A stretch of DNA of 64,000 nt from an uncultured Oscillospiraceae bacterium (GTDB lineage Bacteria; Bacillota; Clostridia; Oscillospirales; Oscillospiraceae): NCBI GenBank assembly GCA_934589155.1, contig CAKTNP010000005.1:1-64000 (forward strand), in the 5' to 3' direction. Each line of letters opens with the position of its first letter. Positions within the stretch are counted from its first letter, which is position 1. The notes under the pieces were generated by a model. The model ran no database searches and was not told the origin of the DNA. It saw only the letters and a program-made list of their open reading frames with translations. Made by a program: the position numbers and the translations under genes. This document shows positions 9,105 to 17,494 of this stretch, piece by piece.

Positions 9105-10514
9105 ATGGAGGACGACAGGACAAAACGCCTGAATGACCGGCAGGACCGGGAGGCCAGAGCCCGGGACGGGAAGTTCTTTCCCGGCGAGTCCCTGGATCTG
9201 CCGGAGGAAAATCCCCGGCACTATGACAACTACAACAACAACTACGGCCGGGGCCGGGGGGTACGGAACTACAACAACGGCTACGGCCGGGATACGGGGC
9301 CCCTGGACCCCGGACGGGACTGGGACGAGACGGGCCAAGCCGTGGATTGGACCGGCGGCTGGGACCCGGAGCCGGAGCCCTGGCAGGAGGACGACTGGCA
9401 GGACCGGGAGGACTGGGAGGAAGAGCCGGAGGCGCCCCAGGGCCCGGCCATCCGGGCCTATAATGCGGATTTTCAGGACGCGCCGGAGGACCGGCGGCGA
9501 AAGGCGGCCCGGACCCAGACCGGGGCAAGGACTGAGCCGGACCGGAGCCTGGAGGATATGGAGGCGGCCCACAAGACCGGCCGCCAGGCCCAGGGCAGAA
9601 AGCGGAAGAAGCACCGGCTTCTGAAAAAGCTTCTGATATTCCTGCTGGCGCTGACGGTGCTGGCAGTGGGGCTGTGCCTGCTGCTGAAAAAGATGCCCCA
9701 GAGGAAGGACGGCCTAGGGGAGCGGAAGCCGGGCTGCGCCACGATCCTGTTGGCGGGACTGGACGATGGGGGCACCCGCACCGACACCATGATGCTGCTG
9801 TACCTGGACGGGGAAAACGGCGGCGTGAACCTTTTGAGTCTGCCGAGAGACACCTATGTGGGCGGGGACTACTACATTCCCAAGCTGAACTCCGTCTACG
9901 GAGGCAACGACGGGGGCAAGGCGGACATGGAAGCGTTGATGGACGAAATTCAGGACCTCATCGGCTACCGGCCCGACGGGTATCTGACATTTGAACTCTC
10001 CGCCTTTGTGGACGTGGTGGACGCCATGGGCGGGGTGAAATTCGACGTGCCCCAGGACATGCAGTATGACGACCCCAGCCAGGATCTGCACATCGATCTG
10101 AAGGAGGGGCTCCAGCGGCTGAACGGACAGGATGCCATGGGCCTGGTCCGGTACCGGTCCGGCTACGCCATGGCGGACCTGCGGCGGGTGGAGGTCCAGC
10201 GGGACTTTGTGGAGGCGGCCATGGACCAGTGGATGAAGCCTTGGAAGGTGATCCGCTATCCGGGAGCGGCCCTGGCCCTGTTAAAGGGGACCCAGGGAGA
10301 CCTGTCCCTGGGAAATCTTGTGTGGGTGGCCGATGCCATCCGGAAGGCGGACCTTTCCAACATCCACACGGAAACCCTGCCGGGGGAGCCGGCCATGATC
10401 GGAGACGGATCCTACTACCTGGTTTGGCCCAATACCACGGCGGAACTCATCAACACGTCCTTCAATCCGTTCTATTACGAGATCACGGCAGAGGACCTGA
10501 ACATTGCGGGGTAA
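9105..10514 (+). CDS. LytR-CpsA-Psr (LCP) family cell-wall glycopolymer ligase
   Basis: A 469-aa protein expected to attach lipid-linked glycopolymers to peptidoglycan on the outer face of the membrane. Residues 1-170 form a long, charged, Asn/Tyr/Trp/Asp-rich disordered region, ending in a basic patch and one membrane helix (174-194). The LCP domain follows, with the pyrophosphate-binding residues Arg225 and Asp227 in GGTRTDTMM and Arg248/Asp249 in SLPRDTYV. LCP proteins usually have a short cytosolic tail, so the 170-residue one is odd and might be a docking or phosphorylation segment. ATG 9105 follows GGGAGG. It is the first of three genes. Confidence 0.9.
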   Translation: MEDDRTKRLNDRQDREARARDGKFFPGESLDLPEENPRHYDNYNNNYGRGRGVRNYNNGYGRDTGPLDPGRDWDETGQAVDWTGGWDPEPEPWQEDDWQDREDWEEEPEAPQGPAIRAYNADFQDAPEDRRRKAARTQTGARTEPDRSLEDMEAAHKTGRQAQGRKRKKHRLLKKLLIFLLALTVLAVGLCLLLKKMPQRKDGLGERKPGCATILLAGLDDGGTRTDTMMLLYLDGENGGVNLLSLPRDTYVGGDYYIPKLNSVYGGNDGGKADMEALMDEIQDLIGYRPDGYLTFELSAFVDVVDAMGGVKFDVPQDMQYDDPSQDLHIDLKEGLQRLNGQDAMGLVRYRSGYAMADLRRVEVQRDFVEAAMDQWMKPWKVIRYPGAALALLKGTQGDLSLGNLVWVADAIRKADLSNIHTETLPGEPAMIGDGSYYLVWPNTTAELINTSFNPFYYEITAEDLNIAG

Positions 10515-10517
10515 CAC

Positions 10518-11081
10518 ATGACGAAAGACGAGATCACATTATATACCGGGCGGCCCGGGGACGAAGCGGGCCGGGCGCCGGAGGAGCTCCGGTGTTATGA
10601 CTTCCTGGACGGCCTGGGGGTGCCCTATGCCCGGGCGGACCATCCGGCGGCGGACACCATTGAGGTGTGCCACACCGTGGAGACGGTGCTGGGGGCGCCC
10701 ATCTGCAAGAACCTATTCCTCTGCAACCGGCAGAAAACGGACTTTTATCTGCTGCTTTTGGAGGGGGACAAGCTGTTCAAGACCAAGTATCTGTCCCAGC
10801 AGCTGGGCTGCTCCCGGCTGAGCTTTGCCGCCCCGGAGGACATGGAGGCCCTGCTGGACACCCGGCCCGGCTCCGCCAGTGTGCTGGGGCTCATAAACGA
10901 CCAAGAAAACCGCGTGCGGCTGGTCATCGACAAGCCCCTATTGTCCTGGGAGAGGATCGGCTGCCACCCCTGCCGGAACACCTCCACCCTGGCCTTGTCC
11001 ATGGGGGATCTTTTGGAGCGGGTGCTGCCGGGCTTGGGCAGGACCTATACGTTGGTGGACCTGCCGGAGGAGAAGCTGTGA
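10518..11081 (+). CDS. prdX: Prolyl-tRNA deacylase, PrdX / ProXp-ala type
   Basis: A free-standing YbaK-like editing protein of 187 aa that hydrolyses mischarged Ala-tRNA(Pro). Recognisable features are the N-terminal fold FLDGLGVPYARADHPAADTIE, the CKNLFLCNRQKTDFYLLLL strand and the conserved IGCHPCRNTSTLAL segment near the C-terminus. It starts 3 bases after the LCP stop and overlaps the next gene by one base. Its partner in the operon, a Glu-tRNA-synthetase-like enzyme, also acts on tRNA aminoacylation. Exact specificity is inferred from the family. Confidence 0.85.
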   Translation: MTKDEITLYTGRPGDEAGRAPEELRCYDFLDGLGVPYARADHPAADTIEVCHTVETVLGAPICKNLFLCNRQKTDFYLLLLEGDKLFKTKYLSQQLGCSRLSFAAPEDMEALLDTRPGSASVLGLINDQENRVRLVIDKPLLSWERIGCHPCRNTSTLALSMGDLLERVLPGLGRTYTLVDLPEEKL

Positions 11082-11992
11082 TGGTGGGGCGCTTCGCCCC
11101 TACGCCCAGCGGCAGAATGCATCTGGGCAACGTGTTCTCCGCCCTGATGGCCTGGCTTTCCGTCCGGAGCGGGGGCGGAACCATGCTCCTGCGGATGGAG
11201 GATCTGGACCCGGAGCGGACCCGGCTGGAGTACGCCGAGGGCATCCGCCGGGATCTTAACTGGCTTGGGCTGGACTGGGACCGGGAGACGGCGCCTCAGT
11301 CCACGAGAAGCAAGGTTTACGACGGCTATTTTGAAAAGCTCCGGGATATGGGGCTGCTGTATCCCTGCTACTGCACCAGAAGCAGGCTCCACGCCTCCGA
11401 CGCCCCCCATGGCTCCGACGGCCAGTATATTTACGATGGCCGGTGCCGGGAGCTGACGGAGGAGGAACGGAGGGCCTTCCACCGGGCCCCCGCCTGGCGG
11501 GTCCGGGTGCCGGACCGGGTCTATGCCCTCCGGGACCGGGTCTATGGGGATTATGCCGAAAATCTTCAAAGAGACTGCGGGGACTTTATCGTCCGGCGGG
11601 CCGACGGTGTGCACGTGTACCAGCTGGCGGTGGTGGTGGACGACGGGGAGTCCGGGGTCACCCAGGTGGTCCGGGGCCAGGACCTGCTGTCCTCCGCCCC
11701 CCGACAGATGTATTTGCAGGACCTGTGGGGCTTTCCTCACCCGGAATATGCCCACGTGCCCATGCTGGTGTCCGCCGACGGACGGCGGCTCAGCAAGCGG
11801 GACGGGGATCTGGACCTGGAGGCCCTGCGGCAGAAGGTGACGGCGGAGGAGGTCCTGGGGGCTCTGGCCTGGGCCGCAGGACTGATCCCGGAGGAGGCGC
11901 CTATGGCCGCCCGGGACCTGGTGCCCCTGTTTTCCTGGGACAGACTGCCGCGGGAGCCCATCGCCATCCGAAACTTTTGGGAAAAACGATGA
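11081..11992 (+). CDS. gluQ: Glutamyl-Q tRNA(Asp) synthetase-like protein
   Basis: At 303 aa this is a truncated glutamyl-tRNA synthetase paralogue without the anticodon-binding domain, matching GluQ-RS (YadB), which glutamylates queuosine 34 of tRNA(Asp). It has the class I signature FAPTPSGRMHLGN (5-17) and a KMSKR-like RRLSKRDG. The zinc site begins CYCTRSRL and ends YDGRCR, as in YadB. ATG 11081 overlaps the prdX stop as TGATG, with GGAGG 10 bases upstream; a GTG at 11078 is an alternative. It is the third gene of the LCP operon, and no terminator is obvious behind it. Confidence 0.85.
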   Translation: MVGRFAPTPSGRMHLGNVFSALMAWLSVRSGGGTMLLRMEDLDPERTRLEYAEGIRRDLNWLGLDWDRETAPQSTRSKVYDGYFEKLRDMGLLYPCYCTRSRLHASDAPHGSDGQYIYDGRCRELTEEERRAFHRAPAWRVRVPDRVYALRDRVYGDYAENLQRDCGDFIVRRADGVHVYQLAVVVDDGESGVTQVVRGQDLLSSAPRQMYLQDLWGFPHPEYAHVPMLVSADGRRLSKRDGDLDLEALRQKVTAEEVLGALAWAAGLIPEEAPMAARDLVPLFSWDRLPREPIAIRNFWEKR

Positions 11993-12010
11993 TTTTTGTG
12001 GCTTTTTATC

Positions 12011-12039
12011 TTTACAATCGGAAAAATGGAAGGTATAAT
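12011..12039 (+). promoter_or_regulatory. Promoter of nfnAB
   Basis: TTTACA, 17 bases, TATAAT. It sits 64 bases before the nfnA ATG and just after the gluQ stop. Confidence 0.75.
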
Positions 12040-12103
12040 TTGGGGTGCGGGATACGCCCGCGAACCCCTGAGAACCAAAATCCACAGGAGAAAGGGATCA
12101 GTT

Positions 12104-12958
12104 ATGTATAAAATCGTTTGCAAAAAGGAACTGAACTCCGCGGTCACCTACATGGAGATCGAGGCCCCCTTCGTTGCCAAGAAGGCCAAGGCCGGTCAGT
12201 TCATCATTTTCCGCATCGACGAGCAGGGCGAGCGCGTGCCTCTGACCATCGCCGGTTATGACCGGGAGAAGGGCACCGTCGCCATCATCTTCCAGAAAGT
12301 GGGCTTCACCACCAAGGCTCTGGGCCAGCTCAACGAGGGCGACTACATCCACGACTTTGTGGGCCCCCTGGGCCGTCCCACCGAGGTGGAGGGCAAGAAG
12401 CGGGTCTGTGTGGTCGGCGGCGGCGTGGGCTGCGCCATCGCTCTGCCTGCGGCTCGGGCCTTTAAGGAGGCCGGCGCCATCGTGGACGTGATCATCGGCT
12501 TCCGGACCAAGGACATCGTGATCCTGGAGGACGAGTTCCGGGCCTGCGCCGACAACCTGTACCTGATGACCGACGACGGCTCTTACGGCGAGAAGGGCTT
12601 CGGCACCGTGAAGCTCCAGGCTCTGCTGGAGGCCGGCACCCCCTATGACGAGGTCCTGGCCATCGGCCCCGTGCCCATGATGAAGTTTGTCAGCAAGACC
12701 ACCGAGCCCTTCGGCGTCAAGACCATGGTCTCCCTGAACCCCATCATGGTGGACGGCACTGGCATGTGCGGCGGCTGCCGCGTCACCGTAGGCGGCGAGA
12801 CCAAGTTCGCCTGCGTGGACGGCCCCGAGTTTGACGGCCACCAGGTGGATTACGCCGAGCTCATGAGCCGGAACACCGTTTACCGCGACCGGGAGGCGGA
12901 GGTCCAGAAGGATCACGTCTGTCGGATCGAGAGCATGGGCAAAGCCCTGATCAAATAA
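12104..12958 (+). CDS. nfnA: NADH-dependent ferredoxin:NADP oxidoreductase, small subunit (NfnA/NfnS)
   Basis: This 284-aa subunit has the ferredoxin-reductase fold: an N-terminal FAD-binding barrel with VPLTIAGYD, a nucleotide-binding half beginning VVGGGVGCAIALP, and a C-terminal cysteine cluster GMCGGCRV...FACVDGPEFDGH for a [2Fe-2S] centre. With NfnB it forms the electron-bifurcating transhydrogenase that couples NADH and reduced ferredoxin to NADP reduction. The family is also annotated as sulfide dehydrogenase or GltB-like beta subunit. ATG 12104 follows CAGGAG. It is separated from nfnB by 13 bases containing a GGAGG site. Codon use suggests strong expression. Confidence 0.9.
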   Translation: MYKIVCKKELNSAVTYMEIEAPFVAKKAKAGQFIIFRIDEQGERVPLTIAGYDREKGTVAIIFQKVGFTTKALGQLNEGDYIHDFVGPLGRPTEVEGKKRVCVVGGGVGCAIALPAARAFKEAGAIVDVIIGFRTKDIVILEDEFRACADNLYLMTDDGSYGEKGFGTVKLQALLEAGTPYDEVLAIGPVPMMKFVSKTTEPFGVKTMVSLNPIMVDGTGMCGGCRVTVGGETKFACVDGPEFDGHQVDYAELMSRNTVYRDREAEVQKDHVCRIESMGKALIK

Positions 12959-12971
12959 GGAGGGAACTGCA

Positions 12972-14357
12972 ATGCCGAATATGACTCTGACCAAAACTCC
13001 TATGCCGGAGCAGGACCCCAAGGTCCGCGCCCGTAACTTTAAGGAAGTGTCCCTGGGCTACACCGCTGAAATGGCCATGGAAGAAGCCGGGCGCTGCCTG
13101 AACTGCAAGAAGCCCCACTGTGTGGAGGGCTGCCCCGTCAACGTGCGGATCCCCGAGTTCATCGCCAAGGTGGCTGAGGGTGACTTCAAGGCGGCCTATG
13201 AGATCATCACCTCCACCAACGCTCTGCCCGCCCTGTCCGGCCGTGTCTGTCCCCAGGAGAGCCAGTGCGAGTCCAAGTGCGTTCGCGGTGTCAAGGGTGA
13301 GCCCGTGGCCATCGGCCGTCTGGAGCGGTTCGTGGCCGACTGGTACCGGGAGAACGTCAACGCCATGCCCGAGAAGGCCCAGTCCAACGGTAAGAAGGTG
13401 GCCGTGGTGGGTTCCGGCCCTGCGGGTCTGACCTGTGCCTCCGACCTGGCCAAGAAGGGCTACGAGGTTACCGTATTCGAGGCCCTGCACACCGCCGGCG
13501 GCGTGCTGGTCTACGGCATCCCCGAGTTCCGTCTGCCCAAGGCCATCGTGGCCAACGAGGTGGAGAAGCTGAAGGCCCAGGGCGTTGAGGTCATGACCAA
13601 CATGGTCATCGGCCGGGTCCTGTCCATCGACGAGCTGTTCGACATGGGCTATCAGGCCGTGTTTGTCGGCTCCGGCGCCGGTCTGCCCATGTTCATGCAC
13701 ATTCCCGGTGAGGAGCTGAAGGGCGTGTACTCCGCCAACGAGTATCTGACCCGGACCAACCTGATGAAGGCCTACACCGAGGAGGCCGACACTCCCATCA
13801 TCAAGTCCAAGGCCGTGGCCGTGGTGGGCGGCGGCAACGTGGCCATGGACGGTGCCCGCTGCGCCATGCGTTTGGGCGCCGAGAAGGTCTACATCGTCTA
13901 CCGCCGGGGCGAGGCCGAGATGCCCGCCCGGAAGGAAGAGCAGCACCATGCCAAGGAGGAGGGCATCGAGTTCATGACTCTGTGCAACCCCACGGAGATC
14001 CTGGGCAACGAAGAGGGCCGTGTCTCCGGCATGAAGTGCATCCGCATGGAGCTGGGCGAGCCTGATGCCTCCGGCCGCCGCCGTCCCGTGGCCATCGAGG
14101 GCAGCGAGTTCACCCTGGATGTGGATACCGTCATCATGGCTCTGGGCACCAGCCCCAACCCCCTGATCCGGTCCACCACTCCCGGCCTGGACACCAACAA
14201 GAAGGGCTGCCTGGTGATCGACGAGAATGAGATGACCACCCGGGAGGGCGTGTTTGCCGGCGGCGATGCCGTCACCGGTGCCGCCACCGTGATCCTGGCT
14301 ATGGGCGCCGGCAAGAAGGGCGCCGCCGCCATCGATCAGTATCTGAGCAGCAAGTAA
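12972..14357 (+). CDS. nfnB: NADH-dependent ferredoxin:NADP oxidoreductase, large subunit (NfnB/NfnL)
   Basis: A 461-aa flavoprotein of the GltD/NfnL family. The N-terminus has cysteine clusters CLNCKKPHCVEGCPV and CPQESQCESKC for two [4Fe-4S] centres. The FAD site is GSGPAGLTCASDLAKKG, the NADPH site GGGNVAMDGARCAMRLG, and GVFAGGDAVTGAATVI is the C-terminal FAD motif. It is often mislabelled as glutamate synthase small chain, but no gltB lies nearby and nfnA directly precedes it. With NfnA it balances NADH, ferredoxin and NADPH in the cytoplasm of a fermenter. A strong terminator follows. Confidence 0.92.
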   Translation: MPNMTLTKTPMPEQDPKVRARNFKEVSLGYTAEMAMEEAGRCLNCKKPHCVEGCPVNVRIPEFIAKVAEGDFKAAYEIITSTNALPALSGRVCPQESQCESKCVRGVKGEPVAIGRLERFVADWYRENVNAMPEKAQSNGKKVAVVGSGPAGLTCASDLAKKGYEVTVFEALHTAGGVLVYGIPEFRLPKAIVANEVEKLKAQGVEVMTNMVIGRVLSIDELFDMGYQAVFVGSGAGLPMFMHIPGEELKGVYSANEYLTRTNLMKAYTEEADTPIIKSKAVAVVGGGNVAMDGARCAMRLGAEKVYIVYRRGEAEMPARKEEQHHAKEEGIEFMTLCNPTEILGNEEGRVSGMKCIRMELGEPDASGRRRPVAIEGSEFTLDVDTVIMALGTSPNPLIRSTTPGLDTNKKGCLVIDENEMTTREGVFAGGDAVTGAATVILAMGAGKKGAAAIDQYLSSK

Positions 14358-14374
14358 TTTTTAAGACAGAGCAA

Positions 14375-14408
14375 GGCCGCCGGAGATTTCTCCGGCGGCC
14401 TGATTTTA
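14375..14408 (+). terminator. nfnAB terminator
   Basis: A 12-base perfect inverted repeat GGCCGCCGGAGA (14375-14386 with 14389-14400) followed by TGATTTTATC. Confidence 0.85.
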
Positions 14409-14423
14409 TCTGTATAGAAAGAT

Positions 14424-14453
14424 CGAGGGACCCTCCGGCTGGAGGGTCTCTCG
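14424..14453 (-). terminator. Hairpin after the GH18 gene
   Basis: A 13-base inverted repeat with one G-U pair between two converging genes. Its tail on the minus strand (ATCTTTCT) is weak. Confidence 0.5.
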
Positions 14454-14463
14454 AATATTTGGT

Positions 14464-15387
14464 TTAGTCTTTGTCGATGGCCCGGTTCAGGACGGTGAGC
14501 AGGCTCTTTTCATAGTCGTCGCAGTCCTCGGCAATCTCCCAGACCATGACGCCGCCCATGCCGTAACGCTTGGCCAGAGCAACCTTCTTCTCCAGGGTCT
14601 CCCGGCCGTTGTACCAGACTTCGGTGCCGTCCACCTGGACCATATCCTTTTCCAGGGCGTCGGGATCCAGCTCCAGGATCTTCTTATAAGCCCCGAAGTT
14701 GGGACGGCCGTAGAAGGGCAGGCCCAGGTTCAGCTTCTTGGGATCGAAGCCCCGGTCCTCCACCCAGTACTTCACGCAGTTCTCGGCGAACTCATAGGTG
14801 GAGTGCTTGGGGCCGTCGCAGTCGTAGGTCATGATATTCATCCAGTCCATGAGATCGAAGGAGGGGTGATCCTGGGCGCCGGACACGTCCTCCAGCACCT
14901 GATTCTTGGAGTCCACACCGGCGAACACCGCCGCCGTCAGGGTTTTGCCCAGGGGGGTCAGGCGGCTGCGGAGCTCCTGCATCAGGCGCTCATACTGGGC
15001 CTTGGAGCCGTCACCCTTCCGGGGATACTCCCAGTCCACGTCCAGGCCGTCAAAGCCGAAGTCTTGGACCAGGGCCATGGAGTCCTCCACCATGTTGCTA
15101 ACCTTCTCGGCGGAGTCGGTGCCCTCCCGGAACGTGGCCTCCAGGGGGATCTCCTCATAGCTCCAGCCGCCCAGAGACAGGCAGACCTTCACGCTGTGGT
15201 CATGGGCCTTGGCGATCAGGGCCCGGGCCACATCGGGGCCCTCCAGGGGGCGGACGTGGCCGTCCACCTTGGGAATGGCAAAGGCATAGTTGATATGGGT
15301 CACGTCGTCGAAGCGGAGCTTCTCCAGGGCCTCCATGCCGGAGCGGTGGAAAAAGTAGACGATGAGCTTGAAATCCTTGTTTTTCAT
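14464..15387 (-). CDS. GH18 glycoside hydrolase (chitinase/endoglycosidase-like), cytoplasmic
   Basis: This 307-aa GH18 barrel has the catalytic motif FDGLDVDWEYP with Asp113, Asp116, Asp118 and acid Glu120, the beta-3 motif SLGGWSYE, and the late motifs MTYDCDGP, GLPFYGRP and GGVMVWEIAED. All key residues are present. There is no signal peptide or binding module, so it probably acts inside the cell on imported chitin or GlcNAc-containing oligosaccharides, or is a spore-cortex-type relative. ATG 15387 has AGGAGG at an ideal distance. It is a single gene with no transporter next to it. Confidence 0.85.
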   Translation of the reverse strand: MKNKDFKLIVYFFHRSGMEALEKLRFDDVTHINYAFAIPKVDGHVRPLEGPDVARALIAKAHDHSVKVCLSLGGWSYEEIPLEATFREGTDSAEKVSNMVEDSMALVQDFGFDGLDVDWEYPRKGDGSKAQYERLMQELRSRLTPLGKTLTAAVFAGVDSKNQVLEDVSGAQDHPSFDLMDWMNIMTYDCDGPKHSTYEFAENCVKYWVEDRGFDPKKLNLGLPFYGRPNFGAYKKILELDPDALEKDMVQVDGTEVWYNGRETLEKKVALAKRYGMGGVMVWEIAEDCDDYEKSLLTVLNRAIDKD

Positions 15388-15561
15388 GGCAGTTCCTCCT
15401 ATGTGGGAATTGTGTCACGATTCTACCATATTCCTGGGCGAAAGTAAAGACGGCAATGGCGGGGGCGGTATCGATTTTAACACAGAGGGTTTTGAGAATG
15501 TTGGATAAAATTATGACTGCTGCACGAAGAAAAAAGAGAAAATATTGTAAAAATTGACTAT

Positions 15562-15590
15562 TTGAACAAAAATCGCTTTTATGGTATGAT
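15562..15590 (+). promoter_or_regulatory. carD promoter
   Basis: TTGAAC, 17 bases, TATGAT in an AT-rich stretch 43 bases before the ATG. A TTGACT just upstream (15554) is badly spaced. Confidence 0.65.
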
Positions 15591-15632
15591 ATACATAAGC
15601 GAAAATCGCAAATTCAGAGAGGAGTGGACTTC

Positions 15633-16133
15633 ATGTTTGAACAAGGCCAGGCCCTGGCCTACGGGGCCAGCGGCATCTGCCGCTATGACGGGATCATCCG
15701 TCAGAAATCCGGAAATAGGTTCGTTTCGTACTACGTTTTGAAGCCGGTGTACAACCAGGGGTCCACGGTATATGTCCCCGTGGACAATGAAAAGCTGGTG
15801 GCCCGGATCCGGCCCCTGCTGTCCCAGCAGGAGATCCTGGATATGATCCACGGCCTGCCCCAGGCGGAGGAGCTGCGGGTGGAGGACGAGGGTGAGCGCC
15901 AGAGCGTGTACCGGGAGATCCTGCAGACCGGGGACCGAAGGAAAATTTTACAGGTCATCAAAAGTCTGCACCTGCGGCAGAGCCGGTGCCGGCAGGCGGG
16001 GCGGAAGTTCCACGCCGTGGATGAGCGTCTGCTGAAGGACGCGGAGGCGGTGCTCCACGAGGAGTTCGCCTTTGTTCTGGGGCTGCCCCGGGAGCAGGTC
16101 CAGCCCTTTATTTTAAGGGAAATGCAGTGCTAA
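15633..16133 (+). CDS. CarD-family transcriptional regulator
   Basis: A 166-aa RNA-polymerase-binding regulator. Residues 1-55 form the CarD/TRCF RNAP-interaction domain (FEQGQALAYGASGICRYDGI, then SYYVLKPVY and TVYVPVDNEKLV), followed by a helical DNA-contacting region. The family stabilises open complexes at rRNA and other promoters. ATG 15633 follows AGAGGAG; a GTG at 15624 is in frame but overlaps that ribosome site. It stands alone, with its own promoter and a shared terminator that faces cobS. Confidence 0.88.
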   Translation: MFEQGQALAYGASGICRYDGIIRQKSGNRFVSYYVLKPVYNQGSTVYVPVDNEKLVARIRPLLSQQEILDMIHGLPQAEELRVEDEGERQSVYREILQTGDRRKILQVIKSLHLRQSRCRQAGRKFHAVDERLLKDAEAVLHEEFAFVLGLPREQVQPFILREMQC

Positions 16134-16151
16134 GAAGAGCAAAAAATAGGA

Positions 16152-16181
16152 GCCCGGAGTCTGCGGGAGCAGGCTCCGGGC
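16152..16181. terminator. Bidirectional terminator between carD and cobS
   Basis: A 13-bp stem with one mismatch and a 4-base loop. On the minus strand it is followed by TCCTATTTTTT, so it fits cobS best; on the plus strand the tail is CCTTTGA. Confidence 0.75.
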
Positions 16182-16223
16182 CCTTTGATATCAGACCGGG
16201 AAAGAGGCCGGTTCCAATATGGG

Positions 16224-16967
16224 TCACAGCAGGATAAGAGCGGCCACGCCGGCCAGCTCCCCCAGGCACAGGCCGAAGCCGGAGATGTCTCCGGACATGC
16301 CGCCCAGGTTCCGGTCGGCGCCCCAGACCGAAAGGCCGTAGGCCGCTGCGGCGATCAAAGGAGCCAGACCCCGGATCCCGCAAAATACCGGGGGAAGGGT
16401 CACGGAGACCCCCAGGACCAGGGCGAGAAACAGGAGCTTCCCAAGATTTTTCTCCCGGTCCATGTGGGCGTACTGGCTGGAGCCCAGGGGCCGGAGGGTC
16501 AGCACCGCCAGGCCCGCGCCGCTCCGCACGGCCACGGGGATCAGCCCCAGGGACAGCAGGGGCAGGTGCCCGCAGTCCAGAAACAGGCTGAACTGGGTCA
16601 GAAGCAGCAGGGCCAGGCAGATCACGGCGAAGGCCCCGCAGTGGGAGTCCTTCAGGATTTTCTGCCGGGTCTCCAGGTCCCGCCGGGACAAAATGGCATC
16701 GCAGCAGTCCATGAAGCCGTCCAGGTGCATAAAGCCGGTGGTAAGATAGGGCAGGGCCGTAAGGATCAGGGCCATGAGACCTCTGGGACAGCCTAATTTC
16801 GGCAGGCCCCAGGCCGCCAGGACCCACAGACCGCCGGGAATGAGACCGATCAGGGGCAGACAGGCCATCATGAGGGGCCGGGCCTTTTCGTCCCAGATCT
16901 TCAGGGGACAGGGCACCGCCAGGAACATGCCCCAGGTCATAAAGAAGGCGTAAATCAGCAGTTTCAA
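16224..16967 (-). CDS. cobS: Adenosylcobinamide-GDP ribazoletransferase
   Basis: Cobalamin synthase of 247 aa, the membrane enzyme that joins adenosylcobinamide-GDP to alpha-ribazole in the last steps of B12 nucleotide-loop assembly. The family signature TTGFMHLDGFMDCCDAILS, rich in metal-binding Asp residues, is intact, and there are about seven membrane segments. The start is TTG at 16967, overlapping the cobU stop as TTGA, with AGGGGGA upstream; this gives the standard CobS length, whereas the longer frame has a nonsense extension. It is last in the cobT-cobU-cobS operon. Confidence 0.9.
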   Translation of the reverse strand: MKLLIYAFFMTWGMFLAVPCPLKIWDEKARPLMMACLPLIGLIPGGLWVLAAWGLPKLGCPRGLMALILTALPYLTTGFMHLDGFMDCCDAILSRRDLETRQKILKDSHCGAFAVICLALLLLTQFSLFLDCGHLPLLSLGLIPVAVRSGAGLAVLTLRPLGSSQYAHMDREKNLGKLLFLALVLGVSVTLPPVFCGIRGLAPLIAAAAYGLSVWGADRNLGGMSGDISGFGLCLGELAGVAALILL

Positions 16968-17494
16968 GGCAATTCCCCCTTGTGTAGGATCGGAATTCCG
17001 GCGGAGACCTCCGCCGCGGCGTCGCAGACCCGGGCCAGGCCCCGGTCGATTCTCCCCAGCCCCGCCCGGTAGCGCTCGGTCCACAGATCATAATGGCCGC
17101 TGTCGGAATAAAGACTGTCGGAGACATAGACCACGTTCCGGACGTAACGCCCCAGGGCCAGGAGAGACCGGAGGCTCCGCTCCGGCGCCGTCTCGTCAAA
17201 GGGCTCCCGGAACATTTCGTTGGCCAGCAGGGCGGTGGTGCTGTCGAAAAGCACGGTGCCCCGGGGGTCCACCCGGGAGAAGGCGGCCTCCAAATCCCGG
17301 CCCTGCTCCACGGTCTCATAGCCCCAGCCCAGCCGCTCCTGCCGGTGGCGGCGGATCCGGGCCCGGTCCTCTTCATCCGTGGGCTCCATGGCCGCCCAGT
17401 AGTACATGGGGCCTCCCTGGGCCAGACGGCGGGTCAGCTCCTGGGCCAGCATGGATTTCCCGCTTTTGCTCCCGCCGGACAGCAGGATCAGCAT
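16964..17494 (-). CDS. cobU: Bifunctional adenosylcobinamide kinase / guanylyltransferase
   Basis: A 176-aa P-loop protein (GGSKSGKS at 7-14) that phosphorylates adenosylcobinamide and transfers GMP to it. The guanylylation histidine lies in IRRHRQERLGWGYETVE. The length is typical. It overlaps the end of cobT by 7 bases and the TTG of cobS by 4, so the three are read as a coupled unit for cobinamide salvage or nucleotide-loop assembly. Confidence 0.9.
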   Translation of the reverse strand: MLILLSGGSKSGKSMLAQELTRRLAQGGPMYYWAAMEPTDEEDRARIRRHRQERLGWGYETVEQGRDLEAAFSRVDPRGTVLFDSTTALLANEMFREPFDETAPERSLRSLLALGRYVRNVVYVSDSLYSDSGHYDLWTERYRAGLGRIDRGLARVCDAAAEVSAGIPILHKGELP

